Positions 25,353 to 34,260 of a stretch of 64,000 nucleotides of DNA are shown piece by piece. The position numbers were made by a program, and so were the translations under genes. Origin of the DNA: Microbacterium sorbitolivorans. GTDB lineage: Bacteria > Actinomycetota > Actinomycetes > Actinomycetales > Microbacteriaceae. The stretch lies in assembly GCF_003327285.1 (NCBI RefSeq), contig NZ_KZ848473.1, positions 992,001 to 1,056,000 of the forward strand, written 5' to 3'. Below the pieces are notes generated by a model. It saw only the letters and a list, made by a program, of their open reading frames with translations, ran no database searches and was not told the DNA's origin. The first letter of the stretch is position 1. Each line of letters begins with the position of its first letter.

Positions 25353-27257
25353 TCAGCCCTGACGCTTGCGGCGCGAGGCCTCGCGGCCGCGGATGACCTG
25401 GTCGAGCTCGACCTTGCGGATGCGCACGGCCTCCGGGGTCACCTCGACGCACTCGTCCTCGTTCGCGAACTCGAGCGACTCCTCGAGCGAGAGGATGCGC
25501 GGGGGCGTCATCGACTCGAAGGAGTCCGACGAAGCGGCACGCATGTTCGTGAGCTTCTTTTCCTTCGTGATGTTGACGTCCATGTCGTCGGCGCGCGAGT
25601 TCTCGCCGATGACCATGCCCTCGTAGACCTCGTCGGTCGGGCTGACGAAGAACGACATGCGCTCCTGCAGGCCGATCATGGCGAAGGGGGTGACGACGCC
25701 CGAGCGGTCGGCGACGATCGATCCCTGTGCGCGGGCGTCGATGTTTCCGGCCCAGGGGCCGTAACCGGTCGACAGCGCGTTGGCGATACCCGTACCGCGC
25801 GTGATCGACATGAACTGGGTGCGGAAGCCGATGAGGCCGCGGCTCGGCACCGAGAACTCGATGCGGATCCAGCCGGTGCCGTGGTTCGTCATCGACTCCA
25901 TGCGACCCTTGCGGGCGGCGAGGAGCTGCGTGATCGCGCCGAGGTACTCCTCCGGCGCGTCGACGGTCAGCTGCTCCCACGGCTCGGTGGTCTGGCCGTT
26001 CTCGTCCTTGCGGGTCACGACCTGGGGCTTACCGACGGTGAGCTCGAAGCCCTCACGGCGCATGTTCTCGACGAGGATCGCGAGCTGGAGCTCACCACGA
26101 CCCTGCACCTCCCACGCGTCGGGGCGACCAATGTCGTTCACGCGGATCGACATGTTACCGATGAGCTCGCGGTCGAGGCGCTCCTTGACCATGCGGGCGG
26201 TGAGCTTGTGACCCTTGACCTTGCCGGCGAGCGGCGAGGTGTTGGTACCGATCGTCATCGAGATGCTGGGCTCGTCGATCGTGATCTGCGGCAGCGGGCG
26301 CACGTCGTTGGGGTCGGCGATCGTCTCGCCGATCATGATGTCCTCGAAGCCCGCGATCACGGCGATGTCGCCGGGGCCGGCCTCCTCGGCCGGGTAGCGG
26401 TCGAGCGCCTTCGTCATCTGCAGCTCGGTGATGCGGGCGTTCTGCACGGATCCGTCCGAACGCACCCAGGCCACGGTCTGGCCCTTCTTGAGCGTGCCGT
26501 TGACGACGCGCAGCAGCGCGAGGCGGCCAAGGAACGCCGACGAGTCGAGGTTCGTGACCCACGCCTGCAGGGGCGCCTCGTCGTCGTACGTCGGGGCCGG
26601 GATGTGCTTGAGGATCGCCTCGAAGAGCGGCTCAAGGCTGTCGGTGTCGGGCAGCGAGCCGTTCTCGGGGCGGTTCCAGCTCGCGACACCGGCGCGGCCG
26701 GACGCATAGATCACGGGAACGTCGAGCAGCGCGTCGACGTCGAGGTCGGGAACCTCGTCGGCGAGGTCACCGGCGAGACCGAGAAGCAGGTCCTGCGCCT
26801 CGCCCTCGACCTCGACGATGCGGGCATCGGGGCGGTCGGTCTTGTTGACCAGGAGGATCACGGGCATCTTCGCCTCGAGCGCCTTGCGGAGCACGAAGCG
26901 GGTCTGCGGCAGCGGGCCCTCGGACGAGTCGACGAGCAGCACGACGCCGTGCACCATCGACAGACCGCGCTCGACCTCGCCACCGAAGTCGGCGTGACCG
27001 GGGGTGTCGATCACGTTGATCGTGATCGGGGTGTCGGTGTGCTCACCGTTGTACGTGATCGCCGTGTTCTTGGCGAGGATCGTGATGCCCTTTTCGCGCT
27101 CGAGGTCGTTCGAGTCCATGGCACGCTCGTCGACGTGCTCGTGGTCGCCGAACGAACCGGTCTGGCGAAGCATGGCGTCGACCAGAGTGGTCTTGCCATG
27201 GTCGACGTGGGCAACGATCGCGACGTTACGGAGATCTGAACGGGTGGCAAGCGCCAT
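25353..27257 (-). CDS. typA: translational GTPase TypA/BipA
   Basis: 634-residue ribosome-associated GTPase of the EF-G family, involved in ribosome assembly and stress adaptation. G motifs: AHVDHGKTT (residues 13-21), the switch I region ending EKGITI, DTPGHADFGG, and NKTDRPD. Domains II, III, V and the BipA-specific C-terminal region follow. Start ATG 27257 is preceded by AAGGA at 8 bases; the open frame upstream is not conserved. Codon usage is that of a well-expressed gene and GGATCC is sparse. Confidence 0.95.
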   Translation of the reverse strand: MALATRSDLRNVAIVAHVDHGKTTLVDAMLRQTGSFGDHEHVDERAMDSNDLEREKGITILAKNTAITYNGEHTDTPITINVIDTPGHADFGGEVERGLSMVHGVVLLVDSSEGPLPQTRFVLRKALEAKMPVILLVNKTDRPDARIVEVEGEAQDLLLGLAGDLADEVPDLDVDALLDVPVIYASGRAGVASWNRPENGSLPDTDSLEPLFEAILKHIPAPTYDDEAPLQAWVTNLDSSAFLGRLALLRVVNGTLKKGQTVAWVRSDGSVQNARITELQMTKALDRYPAEEAGPGDIAVIAGFEDIMIGETIADPNDVRPLPQITIDEPSISMTIGTNTSPLAGKVKGHKLTARMVKERLDRELIGNMSIRVNDIGRPDAWEVQGRGELQLAILVENMRREGFELTVGKPQVVTRKDENGQTTEPWEQLTVDAPEEYLGAITQLLAARKGRMESMTNHGTGWIRIEFSVPSRGLIGFRTQFMSITRGTGIANALSTGYGPWAGNIDARAQGSIVADRSGVVTPFAMIGLQERMSFFVSPTDEVYEGMVIGENSRADDMDVNITKEKKLTNMRAASSDSFESMTPPRILSLEESLEFANEDECVEVTPEAVRIRKVELDQVIRGREASRRKRQG

Positions 27258-27344
27258 GAAGGGATCCTTCTGGGTCGTTGGAGAGTGCTTCGAAACCGAA
27301 GCAGTCAATCCTATCCTGCCCAGTTGACCGTGCGCTGAGCGGGG

Positions 27345-27896
27345 CTACGGGAGCACAACCCCGCCGGTCTGGATCAGCGAGAACGCGATCCACACGACGA
27401 TCACCGCGAGCGCCGCTACGGCGGGGACGTCCCACGATCGGTGCACGTAGCCGTCGCGGTTGGTGGTGTTGGCGTGCAGGCTCTGGAGCGCCTCGGCCTC
27501 CTGCTCCGCGGGATCCTCGGCCGCGCGGCGCCGGATCGACTTGTGCAGGCGGCGCGAGGATCCGCCCCACGCGGTCACCTTCGCGCCAGTCTTCAGGACG
27601 AACTCGGCGTTGTACTTCAGGCGCACGCTCTCGACGGTCGACCACGGCATGTCGATGACGCGCAAGACGTTGACAACGCGGGCGCCGTCCTCGTCGGCCT
27701 CGATGCGCGGCGAGACCTGGAAGATCCACACCAGCCAGCAGATGCCGGCGAGCCACGGCGTCACGAGGAACGCGTCCCACACGCTCGCGCGGATCGCCAT
27801 GTCGACAAGCAGGTATCCGCACACGACGACGGCGAGCCCGAACCACACCCACCCGAGAGTGGAACGGAACACGTACTTGTCGGAGCGTTGCGGCAT
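27345..27896 (-). CDS. PH-domain membrane protein
   Basis: 183-residue protein with two N-terminal membrane helices (about 15-33 and 43-60), a bacterial PH-like domain (about 62-115, VSPRIEADEDGARVVNVLRVIDMPW), a basic linker and a C-terminal membrane helix (about 160-180). Such proteins are common actinobacterial membrane proteins without an assigned function. Start ATG 27896 follows TAGGCT by 7 bases. Confidence 0.75.
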   Translation of the reverse strand: MPQRSDKYVFRSTLGWVWFGLAVVVCGYLLVDMAIRASVWDAFLVTPWLAGICWLVWIFQVSPRIEADEDGARVVNVLRVIDMPWSTVESVRLKYNAEFVLKTGAKVTAWGGSSRRLHKSIRRRAAEDPAEQEAEALQSLHANTTNRDGYVHRSWDVPAVAALAVIVVWIAFSLIQTGGVVLP

Positions 27897-27903
27897 AGCG
27901 CTC

Positions 27904-27909
27904 AGCCTA
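27904..27909 (-). promoter_or_regulatory. putative leaderless -10 of PH-domain gene
   Basis: TAGGCT 7 bases before ATG 27896. Confidence 0.4.
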
Positions 27910-27913
27910 TAGA

Positions 27914-27956
27914 CGAAAACCGGGCGCCCCCGCAAAGCGGAGGGCGCCCGGTTTCG
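27914..27956 (-). terminator. terminator of the peptide ABC importer operon
   Basis: A 13-base stem (27917-27929 with 27942-27954) flanked by AAAA/TTT lies just downstream of the fused ATPase gene and upstream of the PH-domain gene. Confidence 0.75.
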
Positions 27957-27966
27957 TAGGCGGAGC

Positions 27967-29631
27967 TTAGGCCGCGCCGAGCTTCAGGTCCTTGCCCGGA
28001 ATCGCGTTCAGCAGGCGCTGAGTGTATTCCTGCTCGGGGTTCGCGAACACGCGGTCGACTGTGCCCTGCTCGACGACGCGACCCTTCTCCATGACCGCGA
28101 CGAGGTCGGCGGCCACGCGCACGACCGCGAGGTCGTGGGTGATGAAGAGGTACGTCAGGTCGAGCTCGGCCTGCAGCTCGCTGAGCAGGGTCAGGATCTG
28201 GTCCTGCACCAGCACGTCGAGCGCCGAGACGGCCTCGTCGAGCACGATGATCGACGGCTTGAGCGCGAGGGCGCGCGCCACCGCGATGCGCTGGCGCTGG
28301 CCGCCCGAGAGCTCGTTCGGGTAGCGCTCGGCGAGCGACTTCGGCAGGGCGACCTGCTCCAGAAGCTCGTAGACACGCGCGCGACGCGACGCGGCGTCGC
28401 CGACGCCGTGAATCTTCAGCGGCTCGGCGATCAGCGCGCCGAGCGAGCGCATCGGGTCCAGGGATCCGTACGGATCCTGGAACACCGGCTGCATGCGGCT
28501 ACGCAGCGAGAAGACGTCCTGGCGCGTCATCGACGTCGTCTCGCGACCCTCGATGAGCACGGATCCGCTCGTCGGCTTCTCCAGCTGGAGGACCATCTTC
28601 GCGACGGTCGACTTACCGGATCCGGACTCGCCCACGAGGGCGAGCGTCTTGCCCTTCGGGATCTGGAACGAGACCCCGTCGACGGCGCGGAACGGCGTGC
28701 TGCGCAGGCCGCCGCCACGGATCTGGTACTCCTTGACGAGATCCTTGACCTCGACAACGGGCGCGTGCTCCGTGAGGACCGAGGTCTGCTGCATCTCCCC
28801 CGACGCGACGACCGACGCCTGAATGCGGGTCGATGCGAGGCTCGGCGCGGCAGCCACGAGGCGCTGCGTGTACGGGTGCTGCGGGTTCTCGAGGATCGCG
28901 CGGCTCGGGCCCGACTCGACGATCTCGCCGCGGTTCATCACGATGATGCGGTCCGCGCGCTCGGCGGCAAGGCCGAGGTCGTGCGTGATGAACAGCACCG
29001 AGGTGCCCTTCTCGCGCGTGAGGCTCGCCAGGTGATCGAGGATCACCTTCTGCACCGTCACGTCGAGGGCGCTCGTCGGCTCGTCGGCGATGAGCAGCTT
29101 CGGGTCGGCCGCGAGGCCGATACCGATGAGCGCGCGCTGGCGCATACCGCCCGAGAACTGGTGCGGGAACTGGTGCAGGCGGCGCTCGGCGTCGGCAAGG
29201 CCCGCGTTCTGCAGCACCTCCACCGCCATCTTGTGCACGTCGCGGCGGCTCGAGGCCAGGCCGTTGGCCTTGACCGTCTCCTTCACCTGGAAGCCGATCG
29301 ACCACACCGGGTTGAGGTTCGACATCGGATCCTGCGGAACGTAGCCGATCTCGCGGCCGCGCAGGCGCTCCATGTCGGCGCGCTTCAGCGTCGTGAGCTC
29401 GCGTCCGTTCAGCTTGACGGATCCGCTGGTCACCTCGCCGGTGCCCGGCAGGAGGTCGATCACGGCGGTCGCCGTAGTCGACTTTCCGGATCCGGATTCG
29501 CCGACGATCGCGACGGTCTCGCCGGCGTACACGTCGAAGCTGACGCCGTGCACGACCTCGCGCTGCTTCTTGCCCTTGCCGAACGAGATCTTCAGATCGC
29601 GGACGGACAGGAGAGTTTCTTCAGTGCTCAA
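27967..29631 (-). CDS. peptide ABC importer, fused tandem ATPase subunits (DppD-DppF type)
   Basis: 554-residue protein joining two ATP-binding cassettes that are separate in E. coli. Cassette 1 (about 1-255): GESGSGKST, FSGGMRQRALI signature, LLIADEPTSALD. Cassette 2 (about 275-550): GESGSGKST, NELSGGQRQRIAVARAL, IIVLDEAVSALD. Both contain the C-terminal oligopeptide-transporter extension. The start is TTG 29631, which overlaps the upstream stop (TTGA) and has GAGGG about 8 bases before it. It powers the permease pair encoded just upstream. Confidence 0.9.
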   Translation of the reverse strand: MSTEETLLSVRDLKISFGKGKKQREVVHGVSFDVYAGETVAIVGESGSGKSTTATAVIDLLPGTGEVTSGSVKLNGRELTTLKRADMERLRGREIGYVPQDPMSNLNPVWSIGFQVKETVKANGLASSRRDVHKMAVEVLQNAGLADAERRLHQFPHQFSGGMRQRALIGIGLAADPKLLIADEPTSALDVTVQKVILDHLASLTREKGTSVLFITHDLGLAAERADRIIVMNRGEIVESGPSRAILENPQHPYTQRLVAAAPSLASTRIQASVVASGEMQQTSVLTEHAPVVEVKDLVKEYQIRGGGLRSTPFRAVDGVSFQIPKGKTLALVGESGSGKSTVAKMVLQLEKPTSGSVLIEGRETTSMTRQDVFSLRSRMQPVFQDPYGSLDPMRSLGALIAEPLKIHGVGDAASRRARVYELLEQVALPKSLAERYPNELSGGQRQRIAVARALALKPSIIVLDEAVSALDVLVQDQILTLLSELQAELDLTYLFITHDLAVVRVAADLVAVMEKGRVVEQGTVDRVFANPEQEYTQRLLNAIPGKDLKLGAA

Positions 29632-30569
29632 CGCTGTGCCCTCGCCTTCGGGTCCAGGGCGTCGCGCAGAACTTCGCCCAGCATGATGAATGACAGCACC
29701 GTGACCGTCAGTGCCAGCGACGGCCAGATGAGCGACATCGGCGCGGTGCGGATGACCGACTGCGCCTGGCTGATGTCGGCACCCCACGAGATGGTGCCGC
29801 CGCCGAGGCCCACGCCGAGGAACGACAGGACCGACTCGGCCACGATGTTGTTTCCGAGGCCGAGGGTCGCCACCACGATGAGCGGGGCGATCGAGTTCGG
29901 CAGCACGTGCACGAGCAGTGTCTTGAAGCGGCTCATACCGAGCGCCTCGGACGCCATCACGAAGTCCGCCTGCTTCACGCGCAGAACCTCGGCGCGCACG
30001 ATGCGGGCGATGCTCGCCCAGCTGAAGCCGCCAATCGCGAAGGCCAAAACCAGCACCGTGCGGTCGTCCTTCGGCACGACGGTCATCACGACGATCGCCG
30101 CGATGATGTAGGGAATCGTGAAGAAGATGTCGCCGATGCGCGACAGGAGCGCGTCGATCCAGCCGCCGAAGAAGCCGGCGAGGGCGCCCATGATGAGCCC
30201 GATGATCGTGCCGATGAGGGTCGCGAGCAGACCGACCGTCACCGAGGTGCGGGATCCCCACGCGATGCGCGACCAGATGTCGCAGCCCTGCTTGTCGAAT
30301 CCGAGCGGGTGACCGGGGGCGGATCCCTCGTTGCTGTTCATCAGCTGGCACGCGCCGCCGACGGGCGACACGTTCGTGAACAGCTGCGGCACGATCGCCA
30401 TCACGACGATCACGAGGGCGACGACCGCGGCGATCCAGAACAGCGGGCGGGTGCGCATATCGCGCCACGCGTCGAGCCACAGGTTGCTGCGCTTCTCGTC
30501 GACCGAGACGCGGTCGACGACGAGGCCCTCGCCCGAGACGGGCGCGACGAAGTGTTCGTTACGAGACAT
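29628..30569 (-). CDS. peptide ABC importer permease (DppC type)
   Basis: 313-residue inner-membrane permease with an N-terminal OppC-like helix (about 42-63) and five further helices. The EAA coupling motif EALGMSRFKTLLVHVLPNS near residue 200 docks the ATPase. It forms the channel with the DppB-type partner and imports di- or oligopeptides, or another class C substrate such as nickel or opines; specificity cannot be read from the permease. It overlaps the upstream permease by 11 bases and the downstream ATPase by 4. Confidence 0.9.
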   Translation of the reverse strand: MSRNEHFVAPVSGEGLVVDRVSVDEKRSNLWLDAWRDMRTRPLFWIAAVVALVIVVMAIVPQLFTNVSPVGGACQLMNSNEGSAPGHPLGFDKQGCDIWSRIAWGSRTSVTVGLLATLIGTIIGLIMGALAGFFGGWIDALLSRIGDIFFTIPYIIAAIVVMTVVPKDDRTVLVLAFAIGGFSWASIARIVRAEVLRVKQADFVMASEALGMSRFKTLLVHVLPNSIAPLIVVATLGLGNNIVAESVLSFLGVGLGGGTISWGADISQAQSVIRTAPMSLIWPSLALTVTVLSFIMLGEVLRDALDPKARAQR

Positions 30570-31488
30570 AGCGGATCCTCGGGTCGAGCAGACCGTACAG
30601 CAGGTCGATCAGCAGGTTGATGATCACGTAGAGCACGACGAACACCGTGACGAACGACACGATCGTCGGGGCCTCGTGCTTGATGATCGCGAGGTAGAGC
30701 GTGTTTCCCACGCCGGGGATGTTGAAGATCGCCTCGGTCACCGTCGCGCCGACCATGAGCACACCGAAGGTGGTGCCGAGGTCGGTGATCATCGGGATGA
30801 GCGAGTTGCGCAGCACGTGAACGGGGATGACGCGGCGGCGCGGGAGGCCCTTGCCGTAGGCGGTGCGCACCCAGTCCTGACCGAGGGTCTCGATCGTCGA
30901 CGAGCGCGTCAGGCGCATGCTCGTCGCGTAGATGCTGAACGCCAGCGTGATCGCCGGAAGAATGAGGCCCAGCCAGCCGTTGTTGGCGCCGACGGTCGGG
31001 CTTGCCCAACCGAGCTTGACGCCGATGAAGTACTGGGCGAAGAAGCCGATCACGAACACCGGAATGGCGACGAAGATCAGAGACACGACGAGCATCGTGT
31101 GGTCGAACCAGGTGTTCTTGAAGAACGCCGATAGGCCACCGATCACGATCGCGAGGACGAAGGCCATCAGAACGGCCTCGACCGCGAGGCGAAGCGTCAC
31201 GGGGAAGGTATCGGCCAGCACGTCGATGACCTCGCGGCCCGCGAAGGTCGTGCCGAAGTCGAGGCGGAAGATGCCGCCGAGGTAGTGCAGGTACTGGATG
31301 ATGAACGGCTGATCCAGCATGTATTCCGCGCGGATCTGGTCGAGCAGCGCGTCCGGCGGCTGCTTGTCGCCGAAGAGCGCGGCAATGGGGTCGCCCGGCA
31401 TGGCGAACACCATGAAGTAGATCAGCAGGGTCGCCCCGAGGAACACGGGGATCACTTGCAGGATCCTCTTGAGGATGTAGATGAGCAC
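30559..31488 (-). CDS. peptide ABC importer permease (DppB type)
   Basis: 309-residue permease with six membrane helices starting at the N-terminus (ILKRILQVIPVFLGATLLIYF). The conserved loop GDPIAALFG and the coupling region AYGKGLPRRRVIPVHVLRNS are present. It pairs with the DppC-type subunit. It is separated from the binding-protein gene by 92 bases that hold a hairpin, the usual way to keep the binding protein in excess. Confidence 0.9.
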   Translation of the reverse strand: MLIYILKRILQVIPVFLGATLLIYFMVFAMPGDPIAALFGDKQPPDALLDQIRAEYMLDQPFIIQYLHYLGGIFRLDFGTTFAGREVIDVLADTFPVTLRLAVEAVLMAFVLAIVIGGLSAFFKNTWFDHTMLVVSLIFVAIPVFVIGFFAQYFIGVKLGWASPTVGANNGWLGLILPAITLAFSIYATSMRLTRSSTIETLGQDWVRTAYGKGLPRRRVIPVHVLRNSLIPMITDLGTTFGVLMVGATVTEAIFNIPGVGNTLYLAIIKHEAPTIVSFVTVFVVLYVIINLLIDLLYGLLDPRIRYVS

Positions 31489-31527
31489 CCTCGAGCCTCC
31501 TTAGATGGAATTACGGTTCCAACACGG

Positions 31528-31560
31528 TGTGAGGCGGTGGCACTAGGCCACCGCCTCACA
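31528..31560 (-). terminator. attenuating hairpin between binding protein and permease genes
   Basis: A perfect 14-base stem (31528-31541 with 31547-31560) and 5-base loop. Lacking a clear T run, it likely acts as a partial terminator or mRNA stabiliser. Confidence 0.65.
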
Positions 31561-31580
31561 TCAACGGTTGGTCGGAGAGA

Positions 31581-33221
31581 TCACTCCCAGGGGCTGATCT
31601 CGTTGGCCTGGTCCCAGAGTTCCTTCGCCTTCTCCGGGTTGTACTCGAGAACCTCGTCGCCCTCAAGGTCGTCGGTCCAACCGTCGATCACCGGCGAGGT
31701 GAAGTCGGTGGCCGGCTGGCGGGTGCCCGAGAAGATCTTGTCGGTGATCGCCTCGCGGTCGATCGCCATCGAGATCGCCTGGCGGCGCAGCGTGCCCTCT
31801 TCGTCGGGGCCGAAGTGGTCGACGTACTCGCCGATGGCGAGGGTCTGGATGAGCGCGCCGGGCTGGTTCACCGAGCGGTCGCCGAGCTCGTCCTGGTACG
31901 TCTCGTACGCCAGGTCGGGCAGCGTGTCGAGGATGTCGAGGTTGTTCGCGAGCAGGTCGTTGTACGCCGCCTCGAAGCTGGCGTAGAACTTGAAGGTCAG
32001 GCCGTCGGCCTGCGCCGGGGTCGGACCGTCGTAGTCCTCGTTCTTCACGAGCGCGATCTGCACGTCGTGCTGCCACGCGCCCTCGCCGTCGAGCTTGAAC
32101 GGACCGTTACCGATCGGGTTCTCGCCGAAGGCATCCATGTCGTCGAACGCGACCTCGGGAAGCGGCGAGTACGCCGCGTAGCCGAGGCGCTGAGCGAAGT
32201 CAGCGGCGGGCTTGTTCAGCGTGACCTGGAAGGTCAGGTCGTCGATCTTCTTGAGGCCCGAGAGGCCCTCATCCGGAGCACCGTACTGGTCTTCGGTGTT
32301 GACGAAGCCCTCGATGTCCTGGAAGAAGTACGTCGACTTCTGCGCGTTCGACGCGATGGCGCCGTAGTTCCACGCGTTGATGAAGCTGTCGGCATTGACG
32401 GGCTCGCCGTTGGTGAAGGTGAGGCCGTCGCGGACCTTGATCGTGAGCTGCGTCGGCGAGTCCTGAGTGATCGACTCGGCGACGTCGTTCTCGATCGAAC
32501 CGTCGGCCTTGTAGCTCACGAGACCCGCGAAGATCGTGTCGAGAACGCGTCCGCCGCCGACCTCGTCGGTGCGGCTCGGCAGGATCGGGTTCTGCGGCTC
32601 GGTGCCATTCGCGATGATTGGGCCGTCGGTGCTCTTGGTCACCCCGTCGAACAGCGGGACCGAGTCCCAACCGAACTCGACGTTGTCGACGTTCTCGCTC
32701 CAGCCGCCCACGGCGTTCTGGTACCAGAGCGGGATGACCGGGAGGTCCTGCAGCAGGACTTCCTGGGCCTGGTTGAACAGGTCGGCGGCCTTGTCGGTGT
32801 CGGCCTCGCTGATGCCCTCGGCAACGAGCGTGTCGAACTCCTCCGACGAGTAGGCCGCGTCGTTCGACTCGGCGCCCGTCGTGTAGAGCGGGCCGAGGAA
32901 GTTGTAGAGGCCCGGGTAGTCGCCCTGCCATCCGGCGCGGAAGGCACCGGGGACGGTCTCGGCGTCGCGGTCATCGAGGAAGCTCGCGAAGTCGGGGTAC
33001 ATGTCGGCCTCAACCGGGATGCCGAGGGCGCCCGAGATCGAGTTCGAAACGGCGTTGATCCAGCCCTCGTGGCCGCCATCGGCGTTCGACGAGATTGTGA
33101 ATGCGGGGCCGGAAACCTGGGCCGAGTCGCTACTGTCGTCGGCCGGGGCGCAACCCGCGAGGGCGACGCCAGCGATACCGAGAACTGCGACACCGGTGAA
33201 GGTGTAGGTTTTGCGTTTCAC
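31581..33221 (-). CDS. peptide ABC importer substrate-binding lipoprotein with permuted domain order
   Basis: 546-residue lipoprotein: signal peptide with lipobox LAGC, modified Cys24. Family SBP_bac_5 (DppA/OppA) normally starts with the segment found here at residues 198-546 (NPILPSRTDEVGGGRVLD, then DGLTFTNGEPVNADSF) and ends with the segment found here at 38-197 (SNADGGHEGWINAVS, GWQGDYPGLYNFLGPLY, LPVIPLWYQNAVGGW). The protein here stops at NEISPWE, where the normal chain continues. Signal peptide and both junctions are in frame. Start GTG 33221 has AAGGAG at 5 bases. It is the first gene of the operon. No GGATCC occurs in the gene. Confidence 0.88.
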   Translation of the reverse strand: MKRKTYTFTGVAVLGIAGVALAGCAPADDSSDSAQVSGPAFTISSNADGGHEGWINAVSNSISGALGIPVEADMYPDFASFLDDRDAETVPGAFRAGWQGDYPGLYNFLGPLYTTGAESNDAAYSSEEFDTLVAEGISEADTDKAADLFNQAQEVLLQDLPVIPLWYQNAVGGWSENVDNVEFGWDSVPLFDGVTKSTDGPIIANGTEPQNPILPSRTDEVGGGRVLDTIFAGLVSYKADGSIENDVAESITQDSPTQLTIKVRDGLTFTNGEPVNADSFINAWNYGAIASNAQKSTYFFQDIEGFVNTEDQYGAPDEGLSGLKKIDDLTFQVTLNKPAADFAQRLGYAAYSPLPEVAFDDMDAFGENPIGNGPFKLDGEGAWQHDVQIALVKNEDYDGPTPAQADGLTFKFYASFEAAYNDLLANNLDILDTLPDLAYETYQDELGDRSVNQPGALIQTLAIGEYVDHFGPDEEGTLRRQAISMAIDREAITDKIFSGTRQPATDFTSPVIDGWTDDLEGDEVLEYNPEKAKELWDQANEISPWE

Positions 33222-33286
33222 TGTTACTCCTTGGGAAGAGACGGGTGCGCACGAAGGTCGGGTAAGACATCGCGCACCGCCCCGTG

Positions 33287-33315
33287 ACTATATGCGCTCG
33301 CAAGGAAATCATCAA
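33287..33315 (-). promoter_or_regulatory. sigma-70-type promoter of the peptide importer operon
   Basis: -35 TTGATG (33310-33315), 17-base spacer, -10 TATAGT (33287-33292). It predicts a leader of about 58 bases before GTG 33221 and is the best canonical promoter seen in the window. Confidence 0.75.
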
Positions 33316-33441
33316 AGTCAGATTCCTACAGACTGCTCAGGAAGCACACAGTTTTATCTACGGGTTACGCAATGTGCTCAACGGTACGCTCCTTTCCTGC
33401 ATTCCAGGTGGACATAGCCTGGCTGTGGCACGCTGACTCTC

Positions 33442-34188
33442 GTGACCACTTCCGCGCCCGCCCGAACCCGCCTGCTCTGGGAGGTCGGAATCGTCCTCGC
33501 GCTGTCGATCGGGCAGTCGGCCGTCTACTCCATCGTGTCGTTCGTGAGGTCGGCGATGACCGCCCCACTCTCGCAGCAGGCGACGTCGCTCAACCCCAGC
33601 CGAGCCGACCAGGCGATCTGGGACGCGATCTACCGCGTGCTCGACATCTTCTTCGACCTCGCGCTCGTCGCGCTCGTCATCTATCTGCTCTGGGAGCCGT
33701 CGCGCCGCGCGTTTGATCGCATCGGGCTGAACTTCTCGCGCATCGGCCGCGACATCGGCACCGCGGTCGCGCTGCTCGCGGCCATCGGGATCCCGGGCCT
33801 CGCCCTCTACGCCGTCAGCCGGCTGGCGGGGCTGACCCTTCAGGTGCAGGCGTCCGAGCTCGACGCGGCCTGGTGGACGATTCCGCTGCTCATCTTCTCC
33901 GCCCTGCGCGCGGGGCTTCTCGAAGAGGTGATCCTGAATGGATACCTCATCGAGAAGCTCACCTCGATCTGGAGGCCCTGGCAGGTGCTTGTCTCGGTCG
34001 CGGCCCTCCGCGGCCTGTACCACCTCTACCAGGGCCCGGCGATGGCGCTCGGGAACATGGTGATGGGACTCGCCTTCGGCTGGGTCTACCTCAGGTGGCG
34101 CCGGGTCATGCCGCTCGTGATCGCGCACACGCTGCTCGACACGTTCGCCTTCGTGGGCTACCCGCTGGCGGCGCCGTTCCTGCCCTAG
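33442..34188 (+). CDS. CPBP-family intramembrane metalloprotease
   Basis: 248-residue membrane protein with about six to seven helices and the ABI/CAAX protease signature: LLEEVILNGYL (motif 1), LRGLYHLYQG (motif 2 His) and IAHTLLDTFAF (motif 3 His). Motif 1 usually reads EExxxR; here the arginine position is Asn, although both glutamates and histidines are kept. The substrate is unknown; such proteases may process prenylated or bacteriocin-like peptides. GTG 33442 is chosen; no clear ribosome site precedes it. It converges on the Nudix pair across a palindromic repeat. Confidence 0.82.
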   Translation: MTTSAPARTRLLWEVGIVLALSIGQSAVYSIVSFVRSAMTAPLSQQATSLNPSRADQAIWDAIYRVLDIFFDLALVALVIYLLWEPSRRAFDRIGLNFSRIGRDIGTAVALLAAIGIPGLALYAVSRLAGLTLQVQASELDAAWWTIPLLIFSALRAGLLEEVILNGYLIEKLTSIWRPWQVLVSVAALRGLYHLYQGPAMALGNMVMGLAFGWVYLRWRRVMPLVIAHTLLDTFAFVGYPLAAPFLP

Positions 34189-34205
34189 CCCCGCCACAAC
34201 TCTGC

Positions 34206-34254
34206 AATTCTCCGCGCCGTCGTATGCGAATCGCATACGACGGCGCGGAGAATT
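34206..34254. repeat. palindromic intergenic element, copy 1
   Basis: A 49-base near-perfect palindrome: 24-base arms (34206-34229, 34231-34254) around a single A, preceded by ACAACTCTGC. The core CCGTCGTATGCGA is shared with copy 2. It lies between convergent genes, so it could also terminate transcription. Confidence 0.88.
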
Positions 34255-34260
34255 GATGAT

